A DNA stretch of 64,000 nt from Magnetaquicoccus sp039908525 (GTDB lineage Bacteria; Pseudomonadota; Magnetococcia; Magnetococcales; Magnetaquicoccaceae). The notes below the pieces were generated by a model. That model saw only the letters and a program-made list of their open reading frames with translations, was not told the origin of the DNA and made no database searches. A program made the translations under genes and the position numbers. Below are positions 43,694 through 52,920 of this stretch, piece after piece; the first letter of the stretch is position 1, and the number at the start of each line of letters is the position of its first letter. The stretch is from the NCBI GenBank assembly GCA_039908525.1, contig JAMOAY010000001.1:310001-374000 (forward strand). The letters run 5' to 3'.

Positions 43694-44701
43694 TCAAGAT
43701 TCCGGGCCTGTTTTTGGGTAGGGGGGTTCAGTCATGGTGCGTTCAGCCGAACCGTTGTCGGCATGGCGGTCATGGCGTCGGCTCCATCCAATGGGCTGGA
43801 TCCATAAGGGGTGTTCCCGCCACTTTTCGGGCAGGCCCATGCTTTCGCGCCAACGGGGATTACTCGCCATGGGTTCCAGCAGTCTGTTGCACCGTTGCTG
43901 CCACTCCCCTGCCGGGGATGTAACGGCCAGAAGCTGGCGCAACATCAGAAGGATGATGAAAACCCGGTCCGTGCGTGGGGTTACGGGGGGACACCAATCT
44001 TTACTGTTTGGACAACTTGGGCGAATCGCCAACTCCCGGTTCCACAAACGGCCATGGTGGGCACAGACATTGCGGATGTAGGTCAGAACATGGAGCCAGT
44101 CGGCAAGCCGCTTGTGGTGCAGTTTGAACCAGTGCGCGACAGGTTTCTTGTCCTCATGCTTGAGTCCGCGGAACAGGATGGAAATGCTGCCAAGACTCAT
44201 AATCTCCGTGGCTTTCCAGATGGGCAAATCGGGAAAGCCGTCATAGGTTTCCTGGTGATGGCGGATGAACTCCTCCTTGGATCGTCCAGCCTCCTCCCTG
44301 ACACTGGCCAGCCATTCCGTATGTTTGAATTCCGTGTGGAAGTTGGTCTTCTGCAGATGGCCGAACGCACCGTGTGCATGCGCCAGTTGATAGGTCAATC
44401 GGGTGCGAACGGCAATCTCTACCCGTTCGGTGGCGTCCATGATGGCCAATCTCAATCTCCGATCAAACTCATAAAGTGTGACGATGGCGCTACTCTTGGT
44501 CCCAGGCATCAGAAGATCGGTGACGTTATCATCCTGGTCTCGCACACAGAAGGGATACCAGTAGGCACTGAGGCGGTAGTAGCTGGTGGATTCCAGAACG
44601 CGGAGGATTTGCTCCCGGTCGTCAACGACAAGCCCCCGAACAACCAACTGAGCGAGTTGCTGGTCAAATGTCAACGGAGGTTTGGTATAGGGTCTGGTCA
44701 T
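43694..44701 (-). CDS. Abi_2/AbiF-type HEPN abortive-infection protein
   Basis: 335 aa with GGGAGGA before the ATG. Typical Abi_2 (AbiD/AbiF) features: the opening KPPLTFDQQLAQLVVRGLVVDDREQILRVLESTSYYRLSAYW, FDRRLRLAIMDATERVEIAVRTRLTYQLA, and the HEPN motif RNVCAHHGRLWNRE with R-x4-H, the RNase catalytic pair of this superfamily. Usual length for the family. Such proteins act as phage-defence toxins, and AbiF-type members have been linked with small RNAs. A good sigma-70 promoter and a terminator-like hairpin lie in the leader. The last about 30 residues (after the Arg-His-rich segment) look non-conserved. It ends 34 bases from the convergent receptor-like gene. Confidence 0.88.
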   Translation of the reverse strand: MTRPYTKPPLTFDQQLAQLVVRGLVVDDREQILRVLESTSYYRLSAYWYPFCVRDQDDNVTDLLMPGTKSSAIVTLYEFDRRLRLAIMDATERVEIAVRTRLTYQLAHAHGAFGHLQKTNFHTEFKHTEWLASVREEAGRSKEEFIRHHQETYDGFPDLPIWKATEIMSLGSISILFRGLKHEDKKPVAHWFKLHHKRLADWLHVLTYIRNVCAHHGRLWNRELAIRPSCPNSKDWCPPVTPRTDRVFIILLMLRQLLAVTSPAGEWQQRCNRLLEPMASNPRWRESMGLPEKWREHPLWIQPIGWSRRHDRHADNGSAERTMTEPPYPKTGPES

Positions 44702-44725
44702 GGGTCCTCCCGAACGGATGGCAAC

Positions 44726-44783
44726 AAAAAACCGCCAAGGTTGCGCTTGCCAGGGACGAATCCGAGGTATAGGCGTGGCGGTT
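44726..44783 (-). terminator. Attenuator-like hairpin in the Abi leader
   Basis: On the minus strand AACCGCCA (44783-44776) pairs with TGGCGGTT (44737-44730), which runs into a six-T tract (44731-44726). The 38-base loop can form more structure. It lies between the promoter and the Abi ribosome site, about 25 bases before the ATG, so part of the transcripts may end here. Confidence 0.6.
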
Positions 44784-44788
44784 ATATT
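44726..44788 (-). ncRNA. Candidate small structured RNA upstream of the Abi gene
   Basis: Transcription from the promoter at 44795-44823 would start near 44788. If it stopped at the U-tract, it would give an RNA of about 60 nt closed by an 8-bp stem. Both the start point and the termination are predictions. RNA partners of AbiF-type HEPN proteins are known, which makes this leader worth naming. Confidence 0.35.
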
Positions 44789-44794
44789 GCGTTC

Positions 44795-44823
44795 AGTGTA
44801 AACAAAACGGTGGGGGTTTGCAA
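44795..44823 (-). promoter_or_regulatory. Sigma-70 type promoter of the Abi gene
   Basis: TTGCAA (44818-44823) and TACACT (44795-44800) on the minus strand, separated by exactly 17 bases. It is one of the best promoter matches I see in the window. Confidence 0.7.
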
Positions 44824-45095
44824 GTCTTTTTTAAAAATTCGACAATCCGTCATTCCGGTACGAAAAGTTGGACAGAAACTTCATGGTATGATTGGAGCGT
44901 GTTGACATTCCGTCTTTGAGCGAAGCCCGAACTGCCAGGGAGGTCCAGGAGGGGATTATCTCCTTCGGGGCTTCGCCCCGGACCCCACCAGAGGGCTTTG
45001 CCCTCTGGACACCCACCGGGGGCCGTGACGGCCCCCGGACCCCGGCAAAAAATTTTGAATGTCAACAGACTCTGGCCATGACGGGTCCAGGAAGT
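44824..45095. other. Intergenic stretch between Abi and cheV genes
   Basis: No gene is convincing here. It contains an AT-richer part next to the Abi promoter and hairpin repeat copy 4 on the right. cheV ends at 45096 on the minus strand. Confidence 0.5.
44943..45043. repeat. Modular GC-rich hairpin repeat, copy 4
   Basis: Four modules in a row: GGAGGGGATTATCTCC (imperfect), CGGGGCTTCGCCCCG, CAGAGGGCTTTGCCCTCTGG and CCGGGGGCCGTGACGGCCCC, joined by GGACCCCAC-like links. It is the longest copy in the window. Confidence 0.85.
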
Positions 45096-46049
45096 TTATC
45101 TCCCTGCCCCTGCATGTGTCGCCCGTTCGATCTGCTGCAAGACAATATCCGCAAAACGGTCGGGCGAGAATTTCGGAATAAAATCGTCCGCACCCATTTG
45201 CTGCGCCTTTTCCCAGTTGGATTTGTTGCTGAGCGAACTGTGCACGGCCAGCCGCACCTTGGCCAATTCCGGCACCTCGCGCACCTTGCGGGTAAAGGTG
45301 AAACCGTCCATGCCGGGCATCTCCAGGTCGGTGACGATCAGGGTAAACGGACAGCGCCCCTCGTTCTCCCGCAGGCTCTGCTTCAGCGAATCCAAGGCAT
45401 CCTGGGCCCGATTGAAGATGGTGTGCCGAATACTCATCTGATCCAGGGCGGCCGCCAGCATGCTGCAGGCGGCCTTGGAGTCGTCCACCACCATGACCTG
45501 ATGCCGGTCGGCCGCCAGCGTCTTGCTTTTCTGCAGCAACTCCGTAGAGACCACGGTATCCACGCCGATGATATCAAGCAACAGCTTCTCGACATCCAGG
45601 ATCTGGATGGAGGCGCTGTTGTGGTAGGTGATCGCGGTCAGATAGCTGTGGCTGTACATGGTTCCTTCCGGTTTGATGATCTCACTCCAGCTCTTGTGGA
45701 TGAGCATGTTGGGACGGGAGACCAGAAACCCCTGGATGGTGCCACTGTATTCACACACCAGGATGTAGCTCAGCTGCTGCCGGTGGTCGATGGGGGTCAG
45801 CCCCAAACCGGCCGCCAGGTCAAACAGAGAGATGGGATGACCGCGAAAATCGATGTTGCCCTTGATCACCGGGTGGGCGTGGGGCGTCCGGGTGACCACC
45901 TTCGGACACTCCATGATCTCAATGATCTTGAAGACATTGATCCCATAAAGCTGCTCGTCCGTCAGAAAAAAGGTCAACATCTCCATCTCGTTACTGAAAG
46001 CGAGGTTGGTCCGCTGCTGCGCCTCATCCAACATGGACTCTTTGGACAT
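45096..46049 (-). CDS. cheV: CheV (CheW domain plus receiver)
   Basis: 317 aa. Residues 1-170 are CheW-like (EMLTFFLTDEQLYGINVFKIIEIMECPKVVTRTPHAHPVIKGNIDFRGHPISLFDLAAGLGL). The C-terminal receiver has VMVVDDSKAACSML, Asp in LIVTDLEMPGMDGFTF and Lys in FIPKFSPDRF. CheV couples receptors to CheA in a phosphorylation-dependent way. The second CheV at 63140 shares the same layout and much sequence, so they are paralogues. It is divergent from the Glu-rich CheW gene. Confidence 0.95.
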   Translation of the reverse strand: MSKESMLDEAQQRTNLAFSNEMEMLTFFLTDEQLYGINVFKIIEIMECPKVVTRTPHAHPVIKGNIDFRGHPISLFDLAAGLGLTPIDHRQQLSYILVCEYSGTIQGFLVSRPNMLIHKSWSEIIKPEGTMYSHSYLTAITYHNSASIQILDVEKLLLDIIGVDTVVSTELLQKSKTLAADRHQVMVVDDSKAACSMLAAALDQMSIRHTIFNRAQDALDSLKQSLRENEGRCPFTLIVTDLEMPGMDGFTFTRKVREVPELAKVRLAVHSSLSNKSNWEKAQQMGADDFIPKFSPDRFADIVLQQIERATHAGAGR

Positions 46050-46285
46050 CGTGAGCTCCTTTACAAAAAAAAATTATATCAAAACACCCCCGGTCCGGAG
46101 CATCATGCCATAAGCGCACATTTTCTGCTATGCTCTTTCGCAGCGGGGCTGTTAGAATGGCGAACTCGGGCTCCGAGACGTATCATTTACTTGCAATAAC
46201 ATATTTTTTCCAGGGGAGGGTCAACAGTGGTCCAGTGGGTTATGTTTCCTGTCAGGGGAATTCCGTGGTTGTGCAGGGTTATCCC

Positions 46286-48007
46286 ATGAAGGTCCTGACG
46301 CTGCAATTGGAAGAGGATCTCTATGCCGTCGACCTGAACCTGGTGCGGGAGGTGATCGAACTGCTGAGCGAGACGGGTTCGGAGAGTGCCCGCACCACCC
46401 GCATCACCCAGGTGCCCCGTGCCAGCGCGGATCTGTGGGGGGTGATCAACCTGCGGGGGTATGTCATCCCGGTCAATGATCTGCGGCAAAAATTGGGTCT
46501 GCAACGGGCAACACCCACTGTGCAATCCCGCATCGTCATTCTCGACGGTTCCTACCGAAAAACGGACACCCGGGATGATTTGACAACCTGGATGGGGGTG
46601 GTGGTCGATTCGGTTCACGAGGTGGTGGAGTTGGATGATGCCTTCGTGGATCCCCCTCCCCCCTCCGGAATGCGGCGGGACTGTCTGCAGGGCATCGGCA
46701 AGAACAATGACGAGACACTGCTGATCCTGGATGTGGGCTCGCTGTTTCATACGGGTGCAGAGCCCGCCCCCCCGGCCCGACCGGCTGCCAGCAAACCGCC
46801 CGCGACCAGCCAATCGAAAGAGCTGCCTCCGGCGCCTCCGCCCAAACCCGTTGCAACCACACCCATGGCTACAACGGCGGCACCCATGGCGGAGGAAAAG
46901 GGGTCGGCCCCAGAGATTTCGACGGAAGACGATACGACGGATGCGACGGGGATCGCAGAGACTGAACAGCCTGCCGAGGCCGTGGAAGAAGAGACGAAAC
47001 CAGAAGAAGTGGAAGAACCAGAAACGGAAGAAGCGCTGGAAGCAGAGGCAGAGGAAGAAGCAGAGGCGGAAGCAGACCTGGAGGAAGAAGCAGAAGAAGA
47101 GATAGAAGCAGAGGCGGAAGCAGAGGTGGAGGAAGAAGCGGAGGAAGAAGCAGAAGAAGCAGAAGAAGAAGCAGAGGTGAAAGCAGAGGTGGAGGAAGAA
47201 GCGGAAGAAGAGATAGAAGCAGAGGCGGAAGCAGAGGTGAAGGAAGAAGCGGAAGAAACAGAAACGGGAGACCCGGAGGGGGAAGCGGAGCCGGAGACAG
47301 AAACAGAGACAGAAACAGAAGAAGTGGAAATGGAATCCGAGACGGCGGCGGAGACAGAAGAAAAGGAAGAGGAAACAGAAAAAGCTGCAGAAACAGAAGA
47401 AAAAATGGAGGAAGAAGAGGAAGCCGACCTGGATGTGGCGCCACAAGAAAGCGCAGATCCAGGCATGACAATCGATCTGGACCTGGCCGTGGAAGAAGAG
47501 GAGGAAACGGACCGACCAGAAGAAGAAGAGATGGACCTGGAAGAGGAAGAAACAGACCAGGCAGAAGAAGAAGGAGAGATGGAGCTGGCGGAAGAGGAAG
47601 AAACGGACCCGGCAGAGGCAGAAGAGATGGACCTGGCGGAAGAGGAGGAGACAGACCAGGCAGGGGAAGAAGAGACGGACCAGGAAGAGTGGGCGGGTTT
47701 CGAAGAGATGGAGGAGCCTGAGGCGCCCCCGACATGGGAAACCCCTGCGACAGAGCTCTCCGCAGAGGCTGCGCCGGAAGAGCCCCTGCAGACGATGGAG
47801 GAATCACCGCCACCGACGGCGCCCGCTGCGCCCAGCAGTGCGGTGCGTGAGTTCCAGGCACTGTTTCGGGATCTGTTGCCCATTGCCACCAGCCGTCGGG
47901 AGGTGCCCCTGCAGGAGGAAGAGGAGGAGGCATCATCCTGGGGTCGGTCTGACAAGCCAAAGAAGATGAAGAAAGCAAAAAACAAAACCGGTAAGGCCGA
48001 AGGGTGA
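46286..48007 (+). CDS. CheW-like protein with a long glutamate-rich tail
   Basis: 573 aa from ATG 46286; GTG codons at 46265 or 46271 are possible. Residues 1-150 are a CheW domain: MKVLTLQLEEDLYAVDLNLVREVIELL, LWGVINLRGYVIPVNDLRQKLGL, WMGVVVDSVHEVVELDDAFVD and CLQGIGKNNDETLLILDVGSLF. A Pro/Ala linker follows, then about 290 residues in which Glu is about half or more of all positions, mixed with Ala, Thr, Asp and Met. Internal repeats include EEEAEEEIEAEAEAEV, present twice. The end has a small conserved-looking segment (AVREFQALFRDLLPIATSRRE) and a Lys-rich tail. On the DNA, the coding strand is almost pure purine from about 46960 to 47700. The tail may act as an electrostatic spacer or brush. 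Confidence 0.85.
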   Translation: MKVLTLQLEEDLYAVDLNLVREVIELLSETGSESARTTRITQVPRASADLWGVINLRGYVIPVNDLRQKLGLQRATPTVQSRIVILDGSYRKTDTRDDLTTWMGVVVDSVHEVVELDDAFVDPPPPSGMRRDCLQGIGKNNDETLLILDVGSLFHTGAEPAPPARPAASKPPATSQSKELPPAPPPKPVATTPMATTAAPMAEEKGSAPEISTEDDTTDATGIAETEQPAEAVEEETKPEEVEEPETEEALEAEAEEEAEAEADLEEEAEEEIEAEAEAEVEEEAEEEAEEAEEEAEVKAEVEEEAEEEIEAEAEAEVKEEAEETETGDPEGEAEPETETETETEEVEMESETAAETEEKEEETEKAAETEEKMEEEEEADLDVAPQESADPGMTIDLDLAVEEEEETDRPEEEEMDLEEEETDQAEEEGEMELAEEEETDPAEAEEMDLAEEEETDQAGEEETDQEEWAGFEEMEEPEAPPTWETPATELSAEAAPEEPLQTMEESPPPTAPAAPSSAVREFQALFRDLLPIATSRREVPLQEEEEEASSWGRSDKPKKMKKAKNKTGKAEG

Positions 48008-48056
48008 TGGGGGCCTTGGTTTCACTTACCAACTGTTTTTCAAGGAATCAAGAACA

Positions 48057-50381
48057 ATGAAATGGCTGGATTCTCTCGCTTTGCAGACAAAATTTGTGGC
48101 CATGCTGCTGCTGCCTCTGGCCGGGTTGTTGCTGTTCGGGGTGCAGGGTGTGCTGGACAAACATGGCATGGTCAAACAGATGGAGTCCATGCAGGCCGTC
48201 TCGAAACTGGCGGTGATGAGCAGTGCCCTGGTGCACGAGGCGCAGAAGGAACGGGGCATGACGGCGGGTTTTCTGGGCAGCAAGGGGGAAAAATTTCGCG
48301 GTGAGCTGCCCACACAGCGGAGTGATACCGACCGACGCATCCAGGAGGTGCGGGCGTACCTGCAGCGGTTCGACGCCACCCGTTTCGGCGAGGCACTGAC
48401 CAGCTCCCTGGGGCGCGCCACGAAACGGCTGGATGGCCTGCCGTCCATTCGCAACCGGGTGGATGGCCTGGAAATTCCCGCCAGGGAGGCCGTCGGTTAT
48501 TACACAGCCATGAATGGCGACTTTCTGGAGATGGTGAGCCTGCTGGCCAAGCTGTCCGCCACCGTGGAGATGTCCGCCATGAGCACCGCCTATGCCAATT
48601 TTCTGCTGGGCAAAGAGCGGGTTGGCGTTGAGCGGGCAGTGCTGACCAACACCTTTGCCCAGGGTCAGTTCGGGCCGGGGGTCTATGTCACTTTCTCCCA
48701 GCTGGTGGCGGAGCAGAACAACTATTTCAGTGGGTTCCGCTCGTTGGCGCTGGCGGAGCAGGTGGAGTTTTTTACCCAGAAGATGAAGGCTCCCGAGGTT
48801 GCGGAGGTGGAGCGCATGCGGAGCGTGGCCTTCAAATCCGGCACCGCCGGGCCGCTGTACGTTTTGCTGGGCCAACTCTACCAGACCATGGCCCTGCGCG
48901 GGGTGTACCATACGGTCAAGAATCTGCTGATCCGGGGCTCTCTCTATGGAGCACAGGGCGGGGTGCCACAGCTGGAGGTGCAGGTCAAGTACAAAAAGCA
49001 GTTTGAAGAGGTTTTTCAAACCGTGCAGAAGATCGTGGACAAAATGCGGGCCCTGCCGGTGGAGGAGTTGAGCGCCGAGCAGCGCAAGGATGTGGAGATC
49101 GTCTGGGAGAATGTGGTGGCCTATCGTCGGAGCATCGATGCGATCATCGACCAGCAAAACCGCGGAAAGTCTCTGCATGAGATCGATGCGGATGCCAAGG
49201 CCGGGATCAAGATCGATGACAATCCGGCCGACCAGGCGATGCGCCGTCTGCTCAAATCGACGGCGGTGGGGGAGTTTGGCATCGATCCCGGCGTTTGGTT
49301 CAACACCATGACCACCAAGATCAACCTGTTGAAGGAGGTGGAGGACCGTCTCTCCCGCGATCTGGATGGCCGTGCCGCGCAATTGGGCAGCGAGTCGGAA
49401 CAGGCTTTTGCGGGATATCTTGGTTTTACCGCGCTGGTGATACTGCTCAGCCTGTTTTTGAGCGTCACGATTGCCCGGCAGATCCTTCACCAGGTGGGTG
49501 GAGAACCGTCGGAGGTGATGGAGATTGCCCATCGTCTCTCCGAAGGGGATCTTTCCTTCACCTTTGACCCTGCCAGGCCGGCGCTGGGCATCTACGGTGC
49601 AGTGCGCCACGTGGCGGAGAATCTGGGCAAGACGGTGCGGGTGCTCATTGATGTGGGCGCGCAGGTGGTTGACAAGAGCCAGTCGGTCAGCGAAATCTCC
49701 CAGACCGTTTCGGCGGGGGCCACGGAGCAGGCGGCCTCGGTGGAGGAGACCTCTTCGGCCATGGAGGAGATGACGGCCAACATCCATCAGAATACCGAGA
49801 ACGCCGTCATCACGGAGCAGACGGCCCGGCAATCGGCCAAGGATGCGGAGGAGAGCGGGACGGCGGTCAATCAGGCGGTGGGGGCGATGCGGGAGATTGC
49901 CACCAAGATTTCCATCATCGATGAGATCGCCCGTCAGACCAATCTGTTGGCGCTCAATGCCGCCATCGAGGCGGCGCGGGCGGGAGAGCATGGCAAGGGG
50001 TTTGCCGTGGTGGCGGCGGAGGTGCGCAAGTTGGCGGAGCGCAGTCAGACGGCGGCCGGGGAGATTGGCCAGCTCTCTTCGACCACGTTGCATGTGTCGG
50101 AGCGGGCGGGGAAACTGTTGACCGATCTGGTGCCGCACATTTTGCGCACCACCCAGTTGGTGCAGGAGATCACCACCGGTTCCCAGGAGCAGGCCGAGGG
50201 TGCCTCCCAGGTCAATCAGGCGATTCAGCAGCTGGATCAGGTGATTCAGCAGAATGCGGGCATGGCGGAGGAGATGTCTTCGACGGCGGAGGAGTTGTCC
50301 GAGCAGGCCGTGCGTCTGCAGGAGGCCATCTCCTTCTTCAGGGTGGAGGGCGCCGGAAAACGGCGACTGCGGCCTGCATAG
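48057..50381 (+). CDS. Methyl-accepting chemotaxis protein with NIT-type sensor domain
   Basis: 774 aa; AAGGAATCAAG before the ATG. TM1 is at about 12-32 and TM2 near 455-475 (LGFTALVILLSLFLSVTIARQIL). The large periplasmic part contains the NIT (nitrate/nitrite-sensing) signature, SALVHEAQKERGMTAGFLGS at about 60, and matching helices up to about 330. A HAMP-like part (QVGGEPSEVMEIAHRLSEGDLSFTFD) leads to a standard signalling domain with tip RQTNLLALNAAIEAARAGEHGKGFAVVAAEVRKLAERSQTAA. No C-terminal pentapeptide: it ends in a short basic tail. It should report nitrate, nitrite or a related ligand to a CheA. Confidence 0.92.
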   Translation: MKWLDSLALQTKFVAMLLLPLAGLLLFGVQGVLDKHGMVKQMESMQAVSKLAVMSSALVHEAQKERGMTAGFLGSKGEKFRGELPTQRSDTDRRIQEVRAYLQRFDATRFGEALTSSLGRATKRLDGLPSIRNRVDGLEIPAREAVGYYTAMNGDFLEMVSLLAKLSATVEMSAMSTAYANFLLGKERVGVERAVLTNTFAQGQFGPGVYVTFSQLVAEQNNYFSGFRSLALAEQVEFFTQKMKAPEVAEVERMRSVAFKSGTAGPLYVLLGQLYQTMALRGVYHTVKNLLIRGSLYGAQGGVPQLEVQVKYKKQFEEVFQTVQKIVDKMRALPVEELSAEQRKDVEIVWENVVAYRRSIDAIIDQQNRGKSLHEIDADAKAGIKIDDNPADQAMRRLLKSTAVGEFGIDPGVWFNTMTTKINLLKEVEDRLSRDLDGRAAQLGSESEQAFAGYLGFTALVILLSLFLSVTIARQILHQVGGEPSEVMEIAHRLSEGDLSFTFDPARPALGIYGAVRHVAENLGKTVRVLIDVGAQVVDKSQSVSEISQTVSAGATEQAASVEETSSAMEEMTANIHQNTENAVITEQTARQSAKDAEESGTAVNQAVGAMREIATKISIIDEIARQTNLLALNAAIEAARAGEHGKGFAVVAAEVRKLAERSQTAAGEIGQLSSTTLHVSERAGKLLTDLVPHILRTTQLVQEITTGSQEQAEGASQVNQAIQQLDQVIQQNAGMAEEMSSTAEELSEQAVRLQEAISFFRVEGAGKRRLRPA

Positions 50382-50396
50382 CCGTTGAAGTCGTAT

Positions 50397-50470
50397 GGGG
50401 TCCAGGGGAGATTATCTCCCCTGGCCGGTCCAGGGCAGAGCCCTGGTGGGGTGCAGGGGCGAAGCCCCTG
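50397..50470. repeat. Modular GC-rich hairpin repeat, copy 5
   Basis: Modules TCCAGGGGAGATTATCTCCC-CTGG, CCAGGGCAGAGCCCTGG and CAGGGGCGAAGCCCCTG, right after the MCP stop. The first module and its flank (AGTCGTATGGGGTCCAGGGG) recur almost exactly at 63067. Confidence 0.85.
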
Positions 50471-50511
50471 TGGAGATCTGTGGGGCAAGAGATGTGGCCA
50501 CCTGTCGTGGC

Positions 50512-52821
50512 TTACAAGACCAGCTCCATGCGCGCCGCCAGTTGCCGGATCCCCACCAGGGCCGCATCGAATTCATACTCGTCTACCTGTCCGGCCAGGA
50601 TCTGCAAATCTGCGGCAAAAGGGGATGCGCCCATGGCACTCCTGGCCTGTTCGATCCACTCCTGGGCATCGGAGTCTCCTTCGTCGACCAGACGGAGCAG
50701 TGTGCGGAAGATCTCCTGCAGGCGTTGTACATCCAGCTCCTGTGGCGGGGTTTCCCGGTTGGTTGGTGGGGGCGGACTCTCCTCGGACAGGGTGGCCAGG
50801 GCGCGCATCACCCGCTCGACCTCCGGGGTCAGTCTGGCCAATTGGGGGGCGATCTCTGCCATGGCCCGATCCCGGATGGCAGCCTCCAGGTGGCTGGCAC
50901 AGAGGTGCAGACTCTCGGCACCGATCGTCCCGGCCACCCCTTTGAAGGTATGGGCCAGGCGCAAGGCCACATCCAGATTGCCCTGCCCCAGCTCGGCATG
51001 GATCGTGCCGAGGATCTCCCGGTTCCGACTGTACATATCCCGGAGAATTTTCAAATACAACTTTCTGTTGCCATTGACATTCTCCAGCCCGGCCACCATG
51101 TCGATACCATCCAATGCCTCCGGCAAGGCCACCCCATCCTTGGAAGCGGTTGTGGGGGGGGGCCATGCCACCACCCCTGGTTGAGGTTCGATCGGGGTCA
51201 CATGTTTGGCCAGGGTGGCAAACAGTGCAGGGGGATGGATTGGCTTGCTGATATGGTCGTTCATGCCCGCAGCCAGGCACTTTTCCCGATCTCCCGACAT
51301 GACGTTGGCGGTCATTGCCAAAATGGGCAGGGATTGAAAGCGCGTCTCGGCCCGTATGGTGCGGGAGGCCGTATAGCCATCCATGACCGGCATCTGGATA
51401 TCCATCAGAACCACATCAAAGGTGGCCTCATGGACTGCGGCCACCGCCTGGGCGCCATCGGCGGCGATCTGCACCCGCATCCCCTCCGCTTCCAGCAACT
51501 CCTTGGCCACCTGTTGGTTGATCTCGTTGTCTTCCACCAGAAGAACCCGAATGCCCCGCCAACTCTGCAGCGACCCGCCGGGTTGCGTGCTTCCCACACA
51601 GGTTCGGTCCGATAATGGGTGATCTCCCCCATCCAGGGCCGTCGGCGTGGTTTCGAACAGCACGGAGAACCGAGCCGTGAACTGAAACGTGCTGCCCATG
51701 CCGGGGTGGCTCTCCACCCAGATGCGCCCCTGCATCATCTCCACCAACCGTTTGCTGATGGTGAGACCCAATCCAGTGCCACCGAAGCGGCGCGTGGTGG
51801 AAGAGTCTGCCTGGGTAAAGGCGGTAAACAGTCGCCCCATCTGCTCCTCGGTCATGCCAATGCCCGTGTCCTGAACCTGGAAACGGAGCACGGCACTCTG
51901 ATCCACCAGACTCTCCAGACCGACCCGCACGGTGATGTTACCCCGCCGGGTAAACTTGACGGCGTTGTCGGTGAGGTTGACCAGAATCTGCCCCAGACGC
52001 AGGCCATCCCCCATGAGATGGGGTGGCACCTGTTGGTCGACATGCAGGTTGACCTCCAGGCCATTCTCCTCTGCCTTCAGAGAGACCAGGGTGGCCACGT
52101 TGTGCAGCACATCCTTCAGATGGAAGGGCACCACCTCCATGGCCAGTTTGCCCGCCTCGATTTTGGAGAAATCCAGAATATCGTTGATGATGCCCAGCAA
52201 GGATTGTGCAGAAGAGTGCACCTTGCTGACATAATCCCGCTGTTTGGCCGTCAACCCGGTTTTCAGGGCCAGGTGGGACATGCCGATGATGGCGTTCATC
52301 GGGGTGCGGATCTCGTGGCTCATGTTGGCGAGGAAATTCCCTTTGGCCCGGTTGGCCTCCTGGGCAAGCTCTTTGGCCGCCTGCAGTTCGATGGCCTGAC
52401 TGCGCAGCATCTGCTCACGGGAGACGGTATTGGTGATATCCTGAATCTGGATCAGACAAAAACGGTTCTCCTCGCCATCCCGAATCGCCTTGATCACCAC
52501 CATCTGGTGCATGCGGTTGCTGGCATGATCTTTCTCGGAGGCGGTATGCAGGGGAAAAGGGGTAGGGGTCAACCTGTGGGAGAGCATGGTGGGCAGCCCG
52601 GTGTTCAGGGCGCTCTCCACAGCCCGGGCAATGCGGGTGTTGGCCAGTTCGGGAAAAACCTCCAACAGAGGGCGTGACAGCACCTGACTGGCAAGAAGTC
52701 GGGAGCCTTTGGCTATCCAGTCGTTCCAGAACACGACCCGTTGGTCCGGGTCGAGGATGATCACCCCCATACAGCCCACATCCAGGGCCCGTTCCAGCAG
52801 ACTGCTGTCCAAGTGGTTCAT
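50512..52821 (-). CDS. Hybrid histidine kinase (PAS, HisKA, HATPase, REC, HPt)
   Basis: 769 aa, no transmembrane segment. PAS-like N-terminus (LDVGCMGVIILDPDQRVVFWNDWI) to about 140. HisKA with NMSHEIRTPMNAIIGMSHLAL near 175. ATPase domain with VNLTDNAVKFT, DTGIGM and GTGLGLTISKRLVEMMQG. REC with VLLVEDNEINQQVAKELL, Asp in VLMDIQMPVMDGY and Lys in ISKPIHP. HPt with His in LAHTFKGVAGTIGA. This is a full His-Asp-His phosphorelay in one chain, of the BarA type. It is adjacent to the third CheA gene on the same strand. No output protein is obvious next to it. Confidence 0.92.
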   Translation of the reverse strand: MNHLDSSLLERALDVGCMGVIILDPDQRVVFWNDWIAKGSRLLASQVLSRPLLEVFPELANTRIARAVESALNTGLPTMLSHRLTPTPFPLHTASEKDHASNRMHQMVVIKAIRDGEENRFCLIQIQDITNTVSREQMLRSQAIELQAAKELAQEANRAKGNFLANMSHEIRTPMNAIIGMSHLALKTGLTAKQRDYVSKVHSSAQSLLGIINDILDFSKIEAGKLAMEVVPFHLKDVLHNVATLVSLKAEENGLEVNLHVDQQVPPHLMGDGLRLGQILVNLTDNAVKFTRRGNITVRVGLESLVDQSAVLRFQVQDTGIGMTEEQMGRLFTAFTQADSSTTRRFGGTGLGLTISKRLVEMMQGRIWVESHPGMGSTFQFTARFSVLFETTPTALDGGDHPLSDRTCVGSTQPGGSLQSWRGIRVLLVEDNEINQQVAKELLEAEGMRVQIAADGAQAVAAVHEATFDVVLMDIQMPVMDGYTASRTIRAETRFQSLPILAMTANVMSGDREKCLAAGMNDHISKPIHPPALFATLAKHVTPIEPQPGVVAWPPPTTASKDGVALPEALDGIDMVAGLENVNGNRKLYLKILRDMYSRNREILGTIHAELGQGNLDVALRLAHTFKGVAGTIGAESLHLCASHLEAAIRDRAMAEIAPQLARLTPEVERVMRALATLSEESPPPPTNRETPPQELDVQRLQEIFRTLLRLVDEGDSDAQEWIEQARSAMGASPFAADLQILAGQVDEYEFDAALVGIRQLAARMELVL

Positions 52822-52920
52822 GCTCGTGGCCGTGGGGTCAAAACGAGCCGAGAATGATTCTCTGCCCGTTCGATACGGTTTTGTTGTCCATGGTTGCGAC
52901 TCCCGAGGGTGTCCAGAGGT

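Noticed and set aside
44892..46199. Plus-strand frame of 435 codons over cheV
   Set aside because: Antisense of cheV and translation of hairpin repeat copy 4; no domain features.
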